Source: JBNLBS01 sp050303415 (GTDB lineage Bacteria; Pseudomonadota; Gammaproteobacteria; Methylococcales; Methylomonadaceae). Taken from it: a DNA stretch of 64,000 nucleotides. Both the position numbers and the translations under genes were made by a program. Shown here one piece after another: positions 53,941 through 63,799 of this stretch. How positions within the stretch are numbered: the first letter of the stretch is position 1; every line of letters begins with the position of its first letter. The stretch covers positions 124,001-188,000 of the forward strand of contig JBNLBS010000004.1 of NCBI GenBank assembly GCA_050303415.1, given 5' to 3'. The notes under the pieces were generated by a model that saw only the letters and a program-made list of their open reading frames with translations, was not told the DNA's origin and did no database searches.

Positions 53941-53964
53941 AAGATTAGCCACCTTATGTATCTT
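53941..53964 (-). promoter_or_regulatory. NsrR-like dyad over the ncg-nirK promoter
   Basis: On the minus strand AAGATACATAA (left half), GG, TGGCTAATCTT (right half). The ends AAGAT/ATCTT and the left half fit the NsrR consensus half AAGATGCATTT, though the halves are two bases apart rather than one. It covers the promoter spacer and -10, as an NO-relieved repressor would. Confidence 0.5.
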
Positions 53965-53970
53965 TGTCAA
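53942..53970 (-). promoter_or_regulatory. Sigma-70 promoter of the ncgABC-nirK-like operon
   Basis: Minus strand TTGACA (53970-53965), exactly 17 bases, TAATCT (53947-53942). The -35 is perfect, the -10 keeps the key T, A and T. It lies about 58 bases upstream of the multicopper oxidase start. Confidence 0.65.
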
Positions 53971-53989
53971 CTTTTATATGTTAAAAGTT
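53969..53989. promoter_or_regulatory. Second perfect dyad upstream of the -35
   Basis: AACTTTTA, TATGT, TAAAAGTT: 8-base perfect arms around 5 bases, touching the -35 from upstream. An activator site is possible. Confidence 0.4.
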
Positions 53990-54120
53990 TTATATAATAT
54001 TTTTTATTGCTATTTTTTTAATTTAAATTACCGTATAAATCAATGAGAGTTACTTAGATGGTTTATAAGCCATCAAAACTACTTATAAATTAATTGGTTA
54101 AGGGATAAGCAACAAAAAAA

Positions 54121-54162
54121 ATTTGCTCTTTAATGGCGCAAAATGAGCGTTAAAGAGCAAAT
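54121..54162 (-). terminator. Minus-strand terminator downstream of the histidine kinase
   Basis: ATTTGCTCTTTAA (54121-54133) and its perfect complement (54150-54162); on the minus strand it is followed by ATTTTTTTT. The kinase stop lies about 270 bases upstream in that direction. Confidence 0.75.
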
Positions 54163-54434
54163 TACTTTATAAACAAATTGAAACCACCACTTATCCTGAC
54201 TTGTTTGAGGAGTTGATTAGAATTTGCGAATTAAAATTCGATAATTAACGTTTTATTAAGCTAGGTTTGATTACCAGGCTGGCAGAGCGGAGAGTGTTAG
54301 AAAAACCCCTTTCCGGCTTTCGCCCAAAAATTATTTGGGCCAGTTAATTTCTGTGTTTAAAAGAGAAGGCGGTCGGGCAAAAGACGAATGCCATGAAGTT
54401 TCAAACCGGCTTCAGAACCAGACTAACGCTAAAC

Positions 54435-55172
54435 CTATTCCGCAACCTTATAAGGCAACTGAATTTTAAAGGTTGCCCCCATACCTTGCGCCGGCTCGAT
54501 AAGCTGAACCGAACCACCATGTTGCCGAGTAAAATAATTCGCATTAAAAAGCCCTAACCCACTTGTGCTGAATAATCGTTTGGATTCGGCCGTTGGATAT
54601 TGTTCATATTGATGAAACACACGACCCCATATTTCCTCTGGTATGCCCGGCCCGGTATCGGAAATTATAATTTCCACTCCAACCGTAACCGGCCTGACAT
54701 TCAGATCTATACGTCCATTTTCCGGGGTAAAACGTATAGCATTGGAAATAATATTATTAAACACATGAATACGCAGCTTATCCATATCCCAAATTAACTT
54801 GGGCATCACTTCCTCTATCTGAATATTAAACGTTATTTTCTTGGTTAAACATTCATGTGAGAAAGTGCCGTAAAGCTTGTGAAATTCTATATCTATGTCG
54901 GTTATCTCAACCGGGTTAATCATACTATCCTGAGCCTGGCTTTTGCTCAACGCCATAATTTGATTAATAGAGGCAATCATTTCCTGCCCCGCTTCCAACA
55001 GCAATCCAATCTCGCTTTGTAACTGCTGAAAAACTTCAGGGTGATTTTGTGTTAAATCATTTTTTATCAACTGACTGGCACCTAAAATCGCATTCATGGG
55101 CGATTTTAAATCATGCGTAATCATTGCTAAGACTGAATTATCCCGTAAAAAACCTTTTAGATAATCTTCCAT
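54435..55172 (-). CDS. Sensorless histidine kinase
   Basis: 245 residues with no membrane segment or sensor domain. H box MITHDLKSPMNAI (His20), N box NNIISNAIRFTPENG, G1 DTGPGIPE, F-like VFHQYEQ and G2 SGLGLFNANYF: a whole HisKA-HATPase unit. It is alone, without a response regulator gene beside it. The signal must come from another protein or the cytosol. Confidence 0.85.
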   Translation of the reverse strand: MEDYLKGFLRDNSVLAMITHDLKSPMNAILGASQLIKNDLTQNHPEVFQQLQSEIGLLLEAGQEMIASINQIMALSKSQAQDSMINPVEITDIDIEFHKLYGTFSHECLTKKITFNIQIEEVMPKLIWDMDKLRIHVFNNIISNAIRFTPENGRIDLNVRPVTVGVEIIISDTGPGIPEEIWGRVFHQYEQYPTAESKRLFSTSGLGLFNANYFTRQHGGSVQLIEPAQGMGATFKIQLPYKVAE

Positions 55173-55287
55173 AAAACCTCAATACAATAGAGCAGCCAAC
55201 CATTTTTTATAAAAAAAACAGTCTATTACAGAGACTATATCGGATCTTTATTTCAATTTTATGTCACCCATATAATAACACCTCACC

Positions 55288-57426
55288 TCAGCTGGTTTCA
55301 TATTGCAAATAAGCCCTGACACAGCGAAGAATGCCATAGTTATAGGCGCCATCAAACATATCATACAATGGCTTTAAGGCATTTTTCTGATCATCGGGTA
55401 AACTGATAATGCCGTCTTTAATTAATTTGATTTCCTCATCCGACAAATCAACGACGTCTTTTAACTCAATCGATCCCTGCTCCAGAGCCTGGGATAAATG
55501 GTTATAGATAGTGGTATCTTTAAGATCTCGCTGTCGGGCAATCTGTTCTACCGAATATCCTAAGCGGAATAAAGCGACAGACTCGGCAACTGTGTCAGTC
55601 ATGCCAATGGGGCCACTGTTATCTTCATCGATATATTCAGCGATAACCGCCAAAAAGTCTTCGCCGTATAATTCCAGTTTTCGCTCACCGATACCGGATA
55701 ATTGTCCTAATTGTTGGTGATTGCCTGGTTTGGCATCCACCATTTCCATTAACGTGGCATCATGGAAAATTACATAAGGCGGTACATCCTGCTGATCGGC
55801 CAACTCTCTTCGTTTTGCCCGTAAGGCATTCCATAACAAGGTATCCTGTTGTCGCAAAAACTGAATACTGGTTTTACGACTGCTCTTGATTTTTTCTACC
55901 TGTAAATCTTTACGCAACATCAATTGCTGCTCACCACGTAAAATAGGTCTACAGCTTTCAGTCAATAGAAATGAACCATGCCCTTCAAAATCTATGGACA
56001 CCAATGCTTTTGCCACCAATTGACGAAACACCGAGCGCCATTGCTGCTCATCAAGCTCTTTACCGATGCCGAAGGTCGATTGTTTATCATGTCCAAAATT
56101 GATCATGCGTTCATTCGGCTTGCCGCGCAATACATCGATCAGGTAAGTCACGCCAAAGCGCTGCCCGGTTCTAAAAATACATGATAATGCCTTCTGTGCG
56201 GCCTGGCTGGCATCCCAGGTTTCAACCGGCTCCAGGCAGGTATCACAATTGCCGCATGGCTTAGCCAGCCTGTCACCGAAATACTGTAATAAAGCCTGTC
56301 TTCTACAATTAACTTCCTCGCACAAAGCTAACATCGCATCCAGTTTATGATATTCCACCCGCTTATGCGCTTCATCAGCGTTAGAGCCCGCCAGCATTTG
56401 CCGTAAGGTAATCACATCCTGCAGACCATAGGCCATCCAGGCATTTGCCGGTAAACCGTCACGTCCGGCACGACCGGTTTCCTGATAATAAGCTTCAATA
56501 CTTTTGGGTAAATCCAGATGCGCAACAAAACGCACATTAGGTTTATCGATCCCCATACCAAATGCTATGGTAGCAACCACCACCAGGCCTTCTTCCATTA
56601 AAAAACGGTGCTGATGCTGCTGTCGCGTCGTATTATCCATCCCAGCATGGTAAGGCAGGGCCTTAATGCCTTTGCTGTTAAGCCATTCGGCAGTGGCATC
56701 CACTTTCTTCCGTGACAGACAATAGACAATACCGGCATCGCCATGATGTTCGGTTTGAATAAAGTTTAACAACTGCTGTTTGGCATTCTGTTTTTGTACG
56801 ATACGGTAACGAATATTGGGACGATCAAAACCGCTTAAAAAAACTTCAGCATGTTCCAATGCCAGCCTTTTAATAATTTCCTGTCGGGTTTTTTCATCGG
56901 CTGTAGCAGTTAAGGCAATTCTTGGTATATCGGGAAAACGCTGGTGCAGCATGGACAATTGCAGGTAATCGGCACGAAAATCATGCCCCCATTGCGACAC
57001 ACAATGCGCTTCATCAATGGCAAATAATGCAATATTGATCCGCTTAAATAAATCCAGTGTCCTTTGATTGGTTAAACGCTCCGGTGCAATATAAAGCAGA
57101 TCCAGCTGATTATTAACCAGTTCCTGTTCAATGCGATTGACGTCTTCAAAAGATAGGGTCGAATTGAGATAGGCAGCCTTTACCCCCAATTGATGCAAGG
57201 CGTTGACCTGATCCTGCATTAGCGCTATTAGCGGAGAAATAACAATCCCCACCCCAGGACGAACCAAGGCCGGAATCTGATAACACAAAGATTTTCCGCC
57301 CCCCGTGGGCATTAAAACCAAGGCATCCTGCCCGGATACTAATTGATCTATTACCTGCTGTTGTTGACCTCTAAAGTGATCATAACCAAAAACAGACTTT
57401 AATATTTCAATTGGCTGATGAGCCAC
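55288..57426 (-). CDS. recQ: ATP-dependent DNA helicase RecQ
   Basis: About 712 residues, longer than E. coli RecQ (609). Helicase motifs: [28 protein letters not shown] (Walker A), [19 protein letters not shown], and [10 protein letters not shown] (motif VI). The zinc domain has [17 protein letters not shown] and CGNCDTC, followed by a winged helix, HRDC (about 530-600) and an extra C-terminal helix-turn-helix-like segment. A GTG at 57426, behind AGGG, is preferred to an upstream TTG (57444). 3'-5' helicase of recombinational repair. Confidence 0.92.
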   Translation of the reverse strand: MAHQPIEILKSVFGYDHFRGQQQQVIDQLVSGQDALVLMPTGGGKSLCYQIPALVRPGVGIVISPLIALMQDQVNALHQLGVKAAYLNSTLSFEDVNRIEQELVNNQLDLLYIAPERLTNQRTLDLFKRINIALFAIDEAHCVSQWGHDFRADYLQLSMLHQRFPDIPRIALTATADEKTRQEIIKRLALEHAEVFLSGFDRPNIRYRIVQKQNAKQQLLNFIQTEHHGDAGIVYCLSRKKVDATAEWLNSKGIKALPYHAGMDNTTRQQHQHRFLMEEGLVVVATIAFGMGIDKPNVRFVAHLDLPKSIEAYYQETGRAGRDGLPANAWMAYGLQDVITLRQMLAGSNADEAHKRVEYHKLDAMLALCEEVNCRRQALLQYFGDRLAKPCGNCDTCLEPVETWDASQAAQKALSCIFRTGQRFGVTYLIDVLRGKPNERMINFGHDKQSTFGIGKELDEQQWRSVFRQLVAKALVSIDFEGHGSFLLTESCRPILRGEQQLMLRKDLQVEKIKSSRKTSIQFLRQQDTLLWNALRAKRRELADQQDVPPYVIFHDATLMEMVDAKPGNHQQLGQLSGIGERKLELYGEDFLAVIAEYIDEDNSGPIGMTDTVAESVALFRLGYSVEQIARQRDLKDTTIYNHLSQALEQGSIELKDVVDLSDEEIKLIKDGIISLPDDQKNALKPLYDMFDGAYNYGILRCVRAYLQYETS

Positions 57427-57523
57427 ATACGTACCCTGGTTCAAGATAATATTTCTTCAATTTTGTATAACCCTTTATAATGGTCAGATTATATCGTACA
57501 AACGGGTAAACAACGCCCACTTT

Positions 57524-59110
57524 ATGACAAACTTAAAACATCAGTTTACACCCCGCCTGCAGCTATTATTGGATAATGGACAGCAAAAGCTTTTATGCAA
57601 CGGCCTAAAAGGTATTGAAAAAGAAAGCCTTAGAATCAGCAACAAAGGCTTTATTGCCCAAACGCCTCATCCTGAAAGTTTAGGCTCAGCACTTACCCAT
57701 CCACATATCACCACAGATTACTCTGAGGCGTTATTGGAATTTATCACCCCGCCGTTTGCAGATATTAAAGAAACGCTACGCTATATGCATAACATTCACC
57801 AGTTTGTTTACGATAAACTGGATAATGAAATTCTGCTGGTCGCCAGTATGCCTTGCGGCATTAATGGCGATGAAAGCGTACCGATTGCCGAATACGGCAG
57901 CTCCAACATCGGCCAAATGAAACACGTTTACCGCCGGGGACTTTGGTATCGCTACGGCAGAACCATGCAGGCCATTGCCGGAATTCATTTCAACTATTCA
58001 GTTGCGGAAAACCTTTGGCCGGTATTGTATCAATTAGAACAACCCGACTGTACGCTTGAACATTTCATCTCTGACAGCTATTTCGGTTTGATCAGAAATT
58101 TTCAGCGCATGGGCTGGATAATTTTATATTTATTTGGCTCCTCCCCCGCCATTTGTAAAAACTTCTTTAAAAGCCGCCCGCATTTAATGGCTAATTTTGA
58201 AGAGCTGGATGCTCATACCCTGTATCACCCTTATGCAACTTCATTACGCATGAGTGATATTGGTTATAAAAGTAAAAACCAGGCCAACCTGGAAATTGAT
58301 TACAACAGCCTGGATGGTTACGTGAACAGCCTAAGTAAGGTGATCGAAACACCGTATGCCGACTATGAAAAAATTGGCGTTAAAGTAGACGGTGAATATC
58401 GCCAGCTAAACAGCAATACCTTGCAGATTGAAAATGAATTTTACAGCACGATTCGTCCCAAACAAGTCGCAGAATCCTGTGAAAAGCCCACATTGGCACT
58501 TAAGCGTAGAGGCATTCGATATGTCGAAGTCCGCTCATTGGATCTAAACCCTAGCCAGCCTATCGGACTTGATGAACATACCTCTCGTTTCTTGGAAGCC
58601 TTTTTACTGACCTGTTTACTACAGGACAGTCCTAAACAGACTGCACAGGACTTTTACATTAATAACCGCAATCAGCTGGCTGTCGCACACCAAGGTAGAA
58701 AGCCAGGCCTTCAACTGGAAAGATCTGGCGGTAAAATCAGCCTGCAAAACTGGGCCAATGAAATTTTCGCTGCCATGCAACCGGTTTGTATGATTCTGGA
58801 CCAGGACCATAATGATACCCCCTACCAGGCAGCACTCAATCAACTGCAACAATACATCGAACACCCCGATAAAACGCCATCAGCACGCATTCTGCATAAT
58901 ATGAACAATAAAGAACAGGATTTTGGTTGCTATGCCCTAAACGCATCAAACCAGCATGCTGATTATTTTAAAAATCAAACCTTATCCCCCGAGTTTAATC
59001 AGGAATTTGTAGAGCTGGCTCGCCAATCCCTCCAAAAACAAAAAGAAATTGAAAAAAGTGATATCCTTTCTTTTGATGCTTTCCTGGCTAACTATTTTGC
59101 CCAACATTAA
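57524..59110 (+). CDS. gshA: Glutamate-cysteine ligase, class I
   Basis: 528 residues, close to E. coli (518). GIEKESLR near residue 28, [25 protein letters not shown] and [15 protein letters not shown] are family motifs. It ligates glutamate and cysteine, the first and committed step of glutathione synthesis. It is followed 5 bases later by cysH, a neighbour that suggests joint supply of cysteine. Confidence 0.95.
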   Translation: MTNLKHQFTPRLQLLLDNGQQKLLCNGLKGIEKESLRISNKGFIAQTPHPESLGSALTHPHITTDYSEALLEFITPPFADIKETLRYMHNIHQFVYDKLDNEILLVASMPCGINGDESVPIAEYGSSNIGQMKHVYRRGLWYRYGRTMQAIAGIHFNYSVAENLWPVLYQLEQPDCTLEHFISDSYFGLIRNFQRMGWIILYLFGSSPAICKNFFKSRPHLMANFEELDAHTLYHPYATSLRMSDIGYKSKNQANLEIDYNSLDGYVNSLSKVIETPYADYEKIGVKVDGEYRQLNSNTLQIENEFYSTIRPKQVAESCEKPTLALKRRGIRYVEVRSLDLNPSQPIGLDEHTSRFLEAFLLTCLLQDSPKQTAQDFYINNRNQLAVAHQGRKPGLQLERSGGKISLQNWANEIFAAMQPVCMILDQDHNDTPYQAALNQLQQYIEHPDKTPSARILHNMNNKEQDFGCYALNASNQHADYFKNQTLSPEFNQEFVELARQSLQKQKEIEKSDILSFDAFLANYFAQH

Positions 59111-59115
59111 TACTT

Positions 59116-59844
59116 ATGAACAGCTTTGACATTCAACACTACCAAGCCGAATTAAAAGACAAAAATCCGCGGAAAATACTAAGAACTGCGCTGGAAAATT
59201 TTGAAAATATTGCTATCTCATTTAGCGGTGCGGAAGATGTAGTGTTAATCGACATGGCCTTGGCCATCAGAAAAGACATACAGGTTTTTTCATTGGATAC
59301 CGGCCGCCTGCATCCCGAAACCTACCGCTTTATAGAAAAAGTGCGTGAGCATTACAAAATAGACATTGAATGCCTGGCACCCGAAAGAGACAGCCTGGAC
59401 GCTTTGGTTAAAGAAAAGGGTCTGTTCAGCTTTTATCAGGACGGCCATAAAGAATGTTGCGGCATTCGAAAAGTTGAGCCGTTAAGGCGAAAACTGGCGC
59501 AAGTTGACGCCTGGATAACCGGACAGCGTAAAGATCAAAGCCTCGATACCCGACAGGAACTGCCGGAGGTACAACTGGATACGGCATTTTCCACCGAAGA
59601 CAAACCGCTGGTTAAATTCAATCCGCTGACCAACTGGAGTTCACAAAAAGTCTGGGATCATATCGAAGCCTATCAGGTGCCGTACAATGAATTGCATGCA
59701 AAAGGTTACACCAGCATAGGCTGCGAGCCCTGTACCCGCAGCATATTACCCAATCAGCACGAACGTGTCGGGCGCTGGTGGTGGGAAGAAGCCGCACATA
59801 AAGAATGCGGGTTGCATGCCGGAAACATAAAAGATAAAGACTAG
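59116..59844 (+). CDS. cysH: Adenylylsulfate reductase, iron-sulfur (APS-type CysH)
   Basis: 242 residues. [12 protein letters not shown] (PP-loop), [11 protein letters not shown] and the C-terminal catalytic ECGLH (Cys231). Unlike E. coli CysH it has the two pairs Cys114-Cys115 (KECCGIRK) and Cys203/Cys206 (GCEPC), which bind a [4Fe-4S] cluster and mark reduction of APS rather than PAPS. It gives sulfite and AMP with thioredoxin or glutaredoxin as donor. Tightly linked behind gshA. Confidence 0.92.
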   Translation: MNSFDIQHYQAELKDKNPRKILRTALENFENIAISFSGAEDVVLIDMALAIRKDIQVFSLDTGRLHPETYRFIEKVREHYKIDIECLAPERDSLDALVKEKGLFSFYQDGHKECCGIRKVEPLRRKLAQVDAWITGQRKDQSLDTRQELPEVQLDTAFSTEDKPLVKFNPLTNWSSQKVWDHIEAYQVPYNELHAKGYTSIGCEPCTRSILPNQHERVGRWWWEEAAHKECGLHAGNIKDKD

Positions 59845-60159
59845 GCTTTTATTTTTTATATTAGCGATATAATTCTTTTTTTAATGCCCGTGCATTGTGC
59901 AATCCACAAAAAACAACACGTTTAAAAAATCAAAAAAGTGAAGAGTTACACAGCGCTTATTAATGATTCATCTAACGCTTGTCAAATATGATTATGTTCA
60001 TTTAAAAATGATACACAATTCAACCCCCTAAATCTTTACCTTAAGATAAAATTTGTTCTGAAATCATCGAGATATTAAATTTTCTTTTTGGATTCGACTA
60101 TTATAAATATTGATTAACTTAGAGATTTAATCATTTATAAATTTTTGAGGATATATAAA
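59845..60159. other. Intergenic region before the cyclic-nucleotide-binding gene
   Basis: About 315 AT-rich bases with no gene. Near its right end TGATTAA (60111-60117) mirrors TTAATCA (60127-60133), which may be a regulatory dyad or leader hairpin of the following gene. Confidence 0.45.
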
Positions 60160-60612
60160 ATGGCTGCCATTAAAGAACTTCTTGGTGATCTCTCATTTAT
60201 TAAAAACGTTCCATTTAAGATAATAACATTTAATGCTTTAGAAGAAATCGTTAAAGAAAATGATGATGATAGAGATGTTTTTTTAATTTTGTCCGGTCAA
60301 GTTCAAGTTTGCACAGAAATATCTGATAAAAAAGAGAAAATTCCATCCGGCTTAGCCCGTTTAGGAGAAGGAGAAATGTTTGGTGAACTGTCTTTATTTG
60401 ATGGCGAACCCCGCAGTGCTCAAATTATTGCCATTACGGAATGTGAGATAGTAAGGATAGACGGTTTGGCATTATTAAATTTCATGGACAATAACCCCGA
60501 CAAAGGTTATTTCATTTTACGGGAAATTTTTGAAAATTTAGTTTCCCACATGCGACAAAATAATATTCGATGCAAAACCGTTTTACAGCTATATATGTTG
60601 GAGAATAGTTAA
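60160..60612 (+). CDS. Stand-alone cyclic-nucleotide-binding domain protein
   Basis: 150 residues when started at the ATG 60160, which follows GAGG; an upstream TTG is less likely. VFLILSGQVQVCTEI, GEMFGELSLFDGEPRSAQIIAITECEI is the cNMP-binding cassette with the phosphate-binding GELxxxDxxPRSA, conserved. No DNA-binding domain follows, so it is a regulatory partner and not a Crp. It lies alone, convergent with the ATP-grasp/DUF1704 operon. Ligand is not known; a membrane adenylyl cyclase is encoded in the same window. Confidence 0.82.
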   Translation: MAAIKELLGDLSFIKNVPFKIITFNALEEIVKENDDDRDVFLILSGQVQVCTEISDKKEKIPSGLARLGEGEMFGELSLFDGEPRSAQIIAITECEIVRIDGLALLNFMDNNPDKGYFILREIFENLVSHMRQNNIRCKTVLQLYMLENS

Positions 60613-60707
60613 TTATTTACAAGGGCATTTTTAAGACGCCTCTTGAATGGCTCGGAACTGAGGATGTTTAATTCAGCATCCGAACTACACAGAGTTCACA
60701 CTGACAA

Positions 60708-62702
60708 TTAATGAATAGTTTTCAGCAAATAATCCAAAATCGGATGTTCGGGTTTTTCCTGTTTTAAGGCCGCCGGCAAATAAACGGGGGCTTTTATTAG
60801 TTTTTTATCGCTCATTTCGTTGATAATCTTAAGAAACTTGAACGAAGTCTTACCGATAAACATATTTTCGATACTGCCACTCGCCATATAATAATTCAAC
60901 GCTTCCCTTAAACCGGACAGATATAGATAGTCTTTGGTAAAACCACCGCCTCGATAGACCCTGGCCGCCGTATTAAACGCAGACTCATGCCGCATGCCGT
61001 ATTCTTCAGTAAGCGATTTAAATGTGTGACTAAAATCGTACCCCTCTACCAGCATATCGACAGCGAGTACCCGATACGCAAGTATTTTTAATCGTTGAAG
61101 AGTCATATTACCCGATAAATATTCACTGAGAATAGCCAGCCCTTCTTGTGAATGGGTGTTGCCGGGCAGTCCCAGTTTAAATATTTTTAACGGCTGCACC
61201 AATGAATTCATCGTGGTCACCATATGCACGCCAAGCTCATGGTGAACCAAGGCCTGCAGATCAACTTCACTGAATCTAGCGCTGCGGTTGATAATAATTG
61301 ATTTTTTGACATTGTTAACCATTGCTCTGGCAACAATTCTGCTGCTTATTTCGACTTTACAGTCTATGCCGTATTCATTAAGTGCAACATGGAATGCCTT
61401 CATCGCGTCATCGGCATCATGTTTAAGCTGATCTTTTTCCTCCTCCAGCGCCGGTGCATAAAGAAAGAAGCGAGCGTTATCCAGGTCCTTATCTTTTGGC
61501 TCACCATAATATCGCAATGAATTATAAAGAAAATGTTCGGTACCGATAGAGCTCATCAGGTCGATTTCATGTGCAAAACCATCTATTGTAGATCGGTAAA
61601 GCTGCCTGATACTGATGTCCTCTATGGTATCGACCGGAATATTGTAGAGCTTTTCTCTAAATGCAAAGGGATCGATTTTTAACTGGCGGTACTTGAACTG
61701 TGGCTGGTAATTGAAGTGACGCGAGAAAAAACGCTTTTTTTCCTGTACCAGGTTAACCGGGTTAACATGCAACAATGTATCGACCCCTTTGGCGAGTCGA
61801 TAAAGCATTGAGTCCACACGCCGAATTGCGGCATCGGAATCCTCCGCCAACAACTGTGTCGGTCTGACACTGGTTTTTTTACTGAAACGACGGGAAAAAT
61901 ACGCGGCATTTCTGCTCAGCGCTCGTTTCAAATTTTCCTTGAACTCATCCAGTATTAAAGGGTATGGCTGTCCACTGCTTTCCTCCATAAAAACCTTTTT
62001 TAATTCCAGGGCGACACACAGCGTGTTGTTAAAATGCTGTCGAATATAGGCAGCCTGATAGCCCTTACCCTGAAACACTTCATCCAATGCAGCACGGTTT
62101 TCGATATTGGAATATTCATGTTGCTGCAATTGCTTGAGCAAATGCTTCAGTACCGGCTGCCAACGCTGTGTATCCACAGAGTATGTACCAATATTAAACA
62201 AGGGTGTATCCGAAGCTATTCGCAAATAGTTATAGGAATGCAAGTCATAAACAACACAGGCGTTAAATAATTGTTCCAACTTGCTGATCAATACCCGTAA
62301 CACTTGGTAATAGCTGGCATGCAATTTTTTATGTGCGCTGACTTCCCGCTCTGATAACGCTTCACGCCAGATGGTTTTACCCCAGGCCTGTTCATAGATA
62401 CAGTCTTCCGGCGACCGGTTAAGGTCGTACATATAACGTGAATCAAGTGCGCGCAGAGTAATGGGAAAAGCCTGAATCATATCCCCGGTAAAAGGATCTT
62501 CCTCATAACGCCTTTCATTGTCATCCAGCAGACATTTACTCAGTAACGAACCGGCCAGATTATGGCCGTCATGTATTGCGGTATGCACAACAGGAACATA
62601 TTTGTCGATCTTGATGACAAACGCGCCACTGTCAATTGTGGCAGTAAAAGTTTGTTTTGCCTGAATGCGTTTAATTATTTCCTGTTCAGGTAAGATCAGC
62701 AT
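60708..62702 (-). CDS. N-formylglutamate amidohydrolase / DUF1704 peptidase fusion (QEGLA protein)
   Basis: 664 residues. N-terminal part (about 30-270) is an N-formylglutamate amidohydrolase-like domain: HDGH (44-47), DSRYMYDLNRSPE (from 87) and YDLHSYNY (from 152). The C-terminal part (about 290-650) is DUF1704: HELGVH at 488-493 (an HExxxH zinc motif) and SQEGLAILSEY. DUF1704 includes the vertebrate tyrosine carboxypeptidase MATCAP, and the bacterial group has been called flavohaemoglobin-expression-modulating QEGLA protein. ATG 62702 is used over a TTG at 62708. It overlaps the ATP-grasp gene by 17 bases, so the two form one operon. Substrate unknown. Confidence 0.86.
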   Translation of the reverse strand: MLILPEQEIIKRIQAKQTFTATIDSGAFVIKIDKYVPVVHTAIHDGHNLAGSLLSKCLLDDNERRYEEDPFTGDMIQAFPITLRALDSRYMYDLNRSPEDCIYEQAWGKTIWREALSEREVSAHKKLHASYYQVLRVLISKLEQLFNACVVYDLHSYNYLRIASDTPLFNIGTYSVDTQRWQPVLKHLLKQLQQHEYSNIENRAALDEVFQGKGYQAAYIRQHFNNTLCVALELKKVFMEESSGQPYPLILDEFKENLKRALSRNAAYFSRRFSKKTSVRPTQLLAEDSDAAIRRVDSMLYRLAKGVDTLLHVNPVNLVQEKKRFFSRHFNYQPQFKYRQLKIDPFAFREKLYNIPVDTIEDISIRQLYRSTIDGFAHEIDLMSSIGTEHFLYNSLRYYGEPKDKDLDNARFFLYAPALEEEKDQLKHDADDAMKAFHVALNEYGIDCKVEISSRIVARAMVNNVKKSIIINRSARFSEVDLQALVHHELGVHMVTTMNSLVQPLKIFKLGLPGNTHSQEGLAILSEYLSGNMTLQRLKILAYRVLAVDMLVEGYDFSHTFKSLTEEYGMRHESAFNTAARVYRGGGFTKDYLYLSGLREALNYYMASGSIENMFIGKTSFKFLKIINEMSDKKLIKAPVYLPAALKQEKPEHPILDYLLKTIH

Positions 62703-63714
62703 CTTCAATAACCTTTTTGAAGCTGTCTTTTCTGTTCATCAATGTTTCTTTGGTATGAACAACATTTTCAATAAAGTCTATTACTTTTGACTGGATTCTC
62801 ACGCGATTCAACTTGTTAATTCGGGTGATCCCCCCCGGAGACAGGACATTAACTTCAATCAATTTTTCATTAATAACATCCAGACCGGTAAAATAAAGAC
62901 CGTCTCGAACCAGTTTTGGCCCCACTGCCTTACATAGTTTTTTCTCGGCAGGCGACAACACATGCTTGGCTACGGTGCCACCTGCATGCACATTAGAGCG
63001 CAAATCATCCTGATGCGGAATTCTGCGCATTGCGCCTACCGGCTCACCATTTAACATCAAAATACGCACATCACCCTTCTCGGCTCCGGTCACATACTCC
63101 TGCAGGATGACATGATTCTGTTCTTCACCGATATAAAAGTCCAGTAATGAGTTAAAGTTTTGCTTCGCTTTGGTTTCTAAAACTATAACCCCGCGCCCAC
63201 CATAGCCTTCCAATGGCTTCATGATCATTCTTTCATGCGGCCATTCATTCAATACCCGACTTAAATATTCCTTGTTTTTAGACACAAAGGTTGTCGGCAA
63301 AAACTGCTGCGCTTCCCCCTGAAAAGACGCGGTATACAGTTTATTGTTGGCAATACGCAAACCATCAATATCATTAACGATAAAAACGTCATTACGAACC
63401 GAATCCAAAAAATTAAGTGCCAACGTATCCAACGGCGGATTAGCGCGCATAAAGATCACATCAAAGCCGCCCAATGGCAACATGTGCTTTTTAAATTCTA
63501 TTTTGCGGTAAAAATTGGGGATATTGCTGCTAACCTTTCCTTTACGGATGATACGGCAAAAAGCGCTGGTCACACTTTCGCGCACAGTCAGGTTATTAGG
63601 TGTGGTAAGTGCCACCATATACCCGCGAGAAACACATTCATGAATTAATCGAAGAGTAGAATCTGACTCCGCATCGACTCTCTCCCAGGGATACATAATA
63701 AAACAGACTTTCAT
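62686..63714 (-). CDS. GshB-like ATP-grasp ligase
   Basis: 342 residues. N-terminal alpha/beta domain (MKVCFIMYPWERVDAESDSTLRLIHEC), then an ATP-grasp: MIMKPLEGYGGRGVIVLE (nucleotide loop), LQEYVTGAEKGDVRILMLNGEPVGAM, GLDVINEKLIEVNVLSPGGI (metal-binding Asp, Glu, Asn). It is closely related to glutathione synthetase but sits in an operon with a peptidase fusion and not with gshA. It may add an amino acid to a peptide or small molecule. First gene of the operon, behind a near-perfect promoter and a hairpin leader. Confidence 0.85.
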   Translation of the reverse strand: MKVCFIMYPWERVDAESDSTLRLIHECVSRGYMVALTTPNNLTVRESVTSAFCRIIRKGKVSSNIPNFYRKIEFKKHMLPLGGFDVIFMRANPPLDTLALNFLDSVRNDVFIVNDIDGLRIANNKLYTASFQGEAQQFLPTTFVSKNKEYLSRVLNEWPHERMIMKPLEGYGGRGVIVLETKAKQNFNSLLDFYIGEEQNHVILQEYVTGAEKGDVRILMLNGEPVGAMRRIPHQDDLRSNVHAGGTVAKHVLSPAEKKLCKAVGPKLVRDGLYFTGLDVINEKLIEVNVLSPGGITRINKLNRVRIQSKVIDFIENVVHTKETLMNRKDSFKKVIEDADLT

Positions 63715-63741
63715 GGCGTTCTCATTTTGTTAATTTAAACT

Positions 63742-63758
63742 GCTGCATGTCCTGCAGC
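63742..63758 (-). other. Leader hairpin of the ATP-grasp operon
   Basis: GCTGCA (63742-63747) and TGCAGC (63753-63758) with a 5-base loop, between the promoter and the ATP-grasp start. No U tract follows, so a stabilising or regulatory role is more likely than termination. Confidence 0.45.
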
Positions 63759-63771
63759 TAAGGGGAGCCGA

Positions 63772-63799
63772 ATTATACTGTTAATTCTTATAGTGTCAA
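63772..63799 (-). promoter_or_regulatory. Strong sigma-70 promoter of the ATP-grasp / DUF1704 operon
   Basis: Minus strand TTGACA (63799-63794), 16 bases, TATAAT (63777-63772): both boxes match the consensus fully. It would start transcription about 50 bases upstream of the ATP-grasp ATG. Confidence 0.75.

Larger units (their letters stand above)
53885..54434. other. Regulatory gap upstream of the NirK operon
   Basis: About 550 bases without a gene. From the left it holds the NirK-operon promoter, NsrR-like dyad and second dyad, then the minus-strand terminator hairpin (54121-54162), and a hairpin GCCCAAA/TTTGGGC (54322-54340). The last is of unknown role. Confidence 0.6.

Noticed and set aside
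60640..60700. GGATG/CATCC hairpin between the cNMP-binding gene and the DUF1704 gene as a terminator.
   Set aside because: Only five pairs and no U tract.
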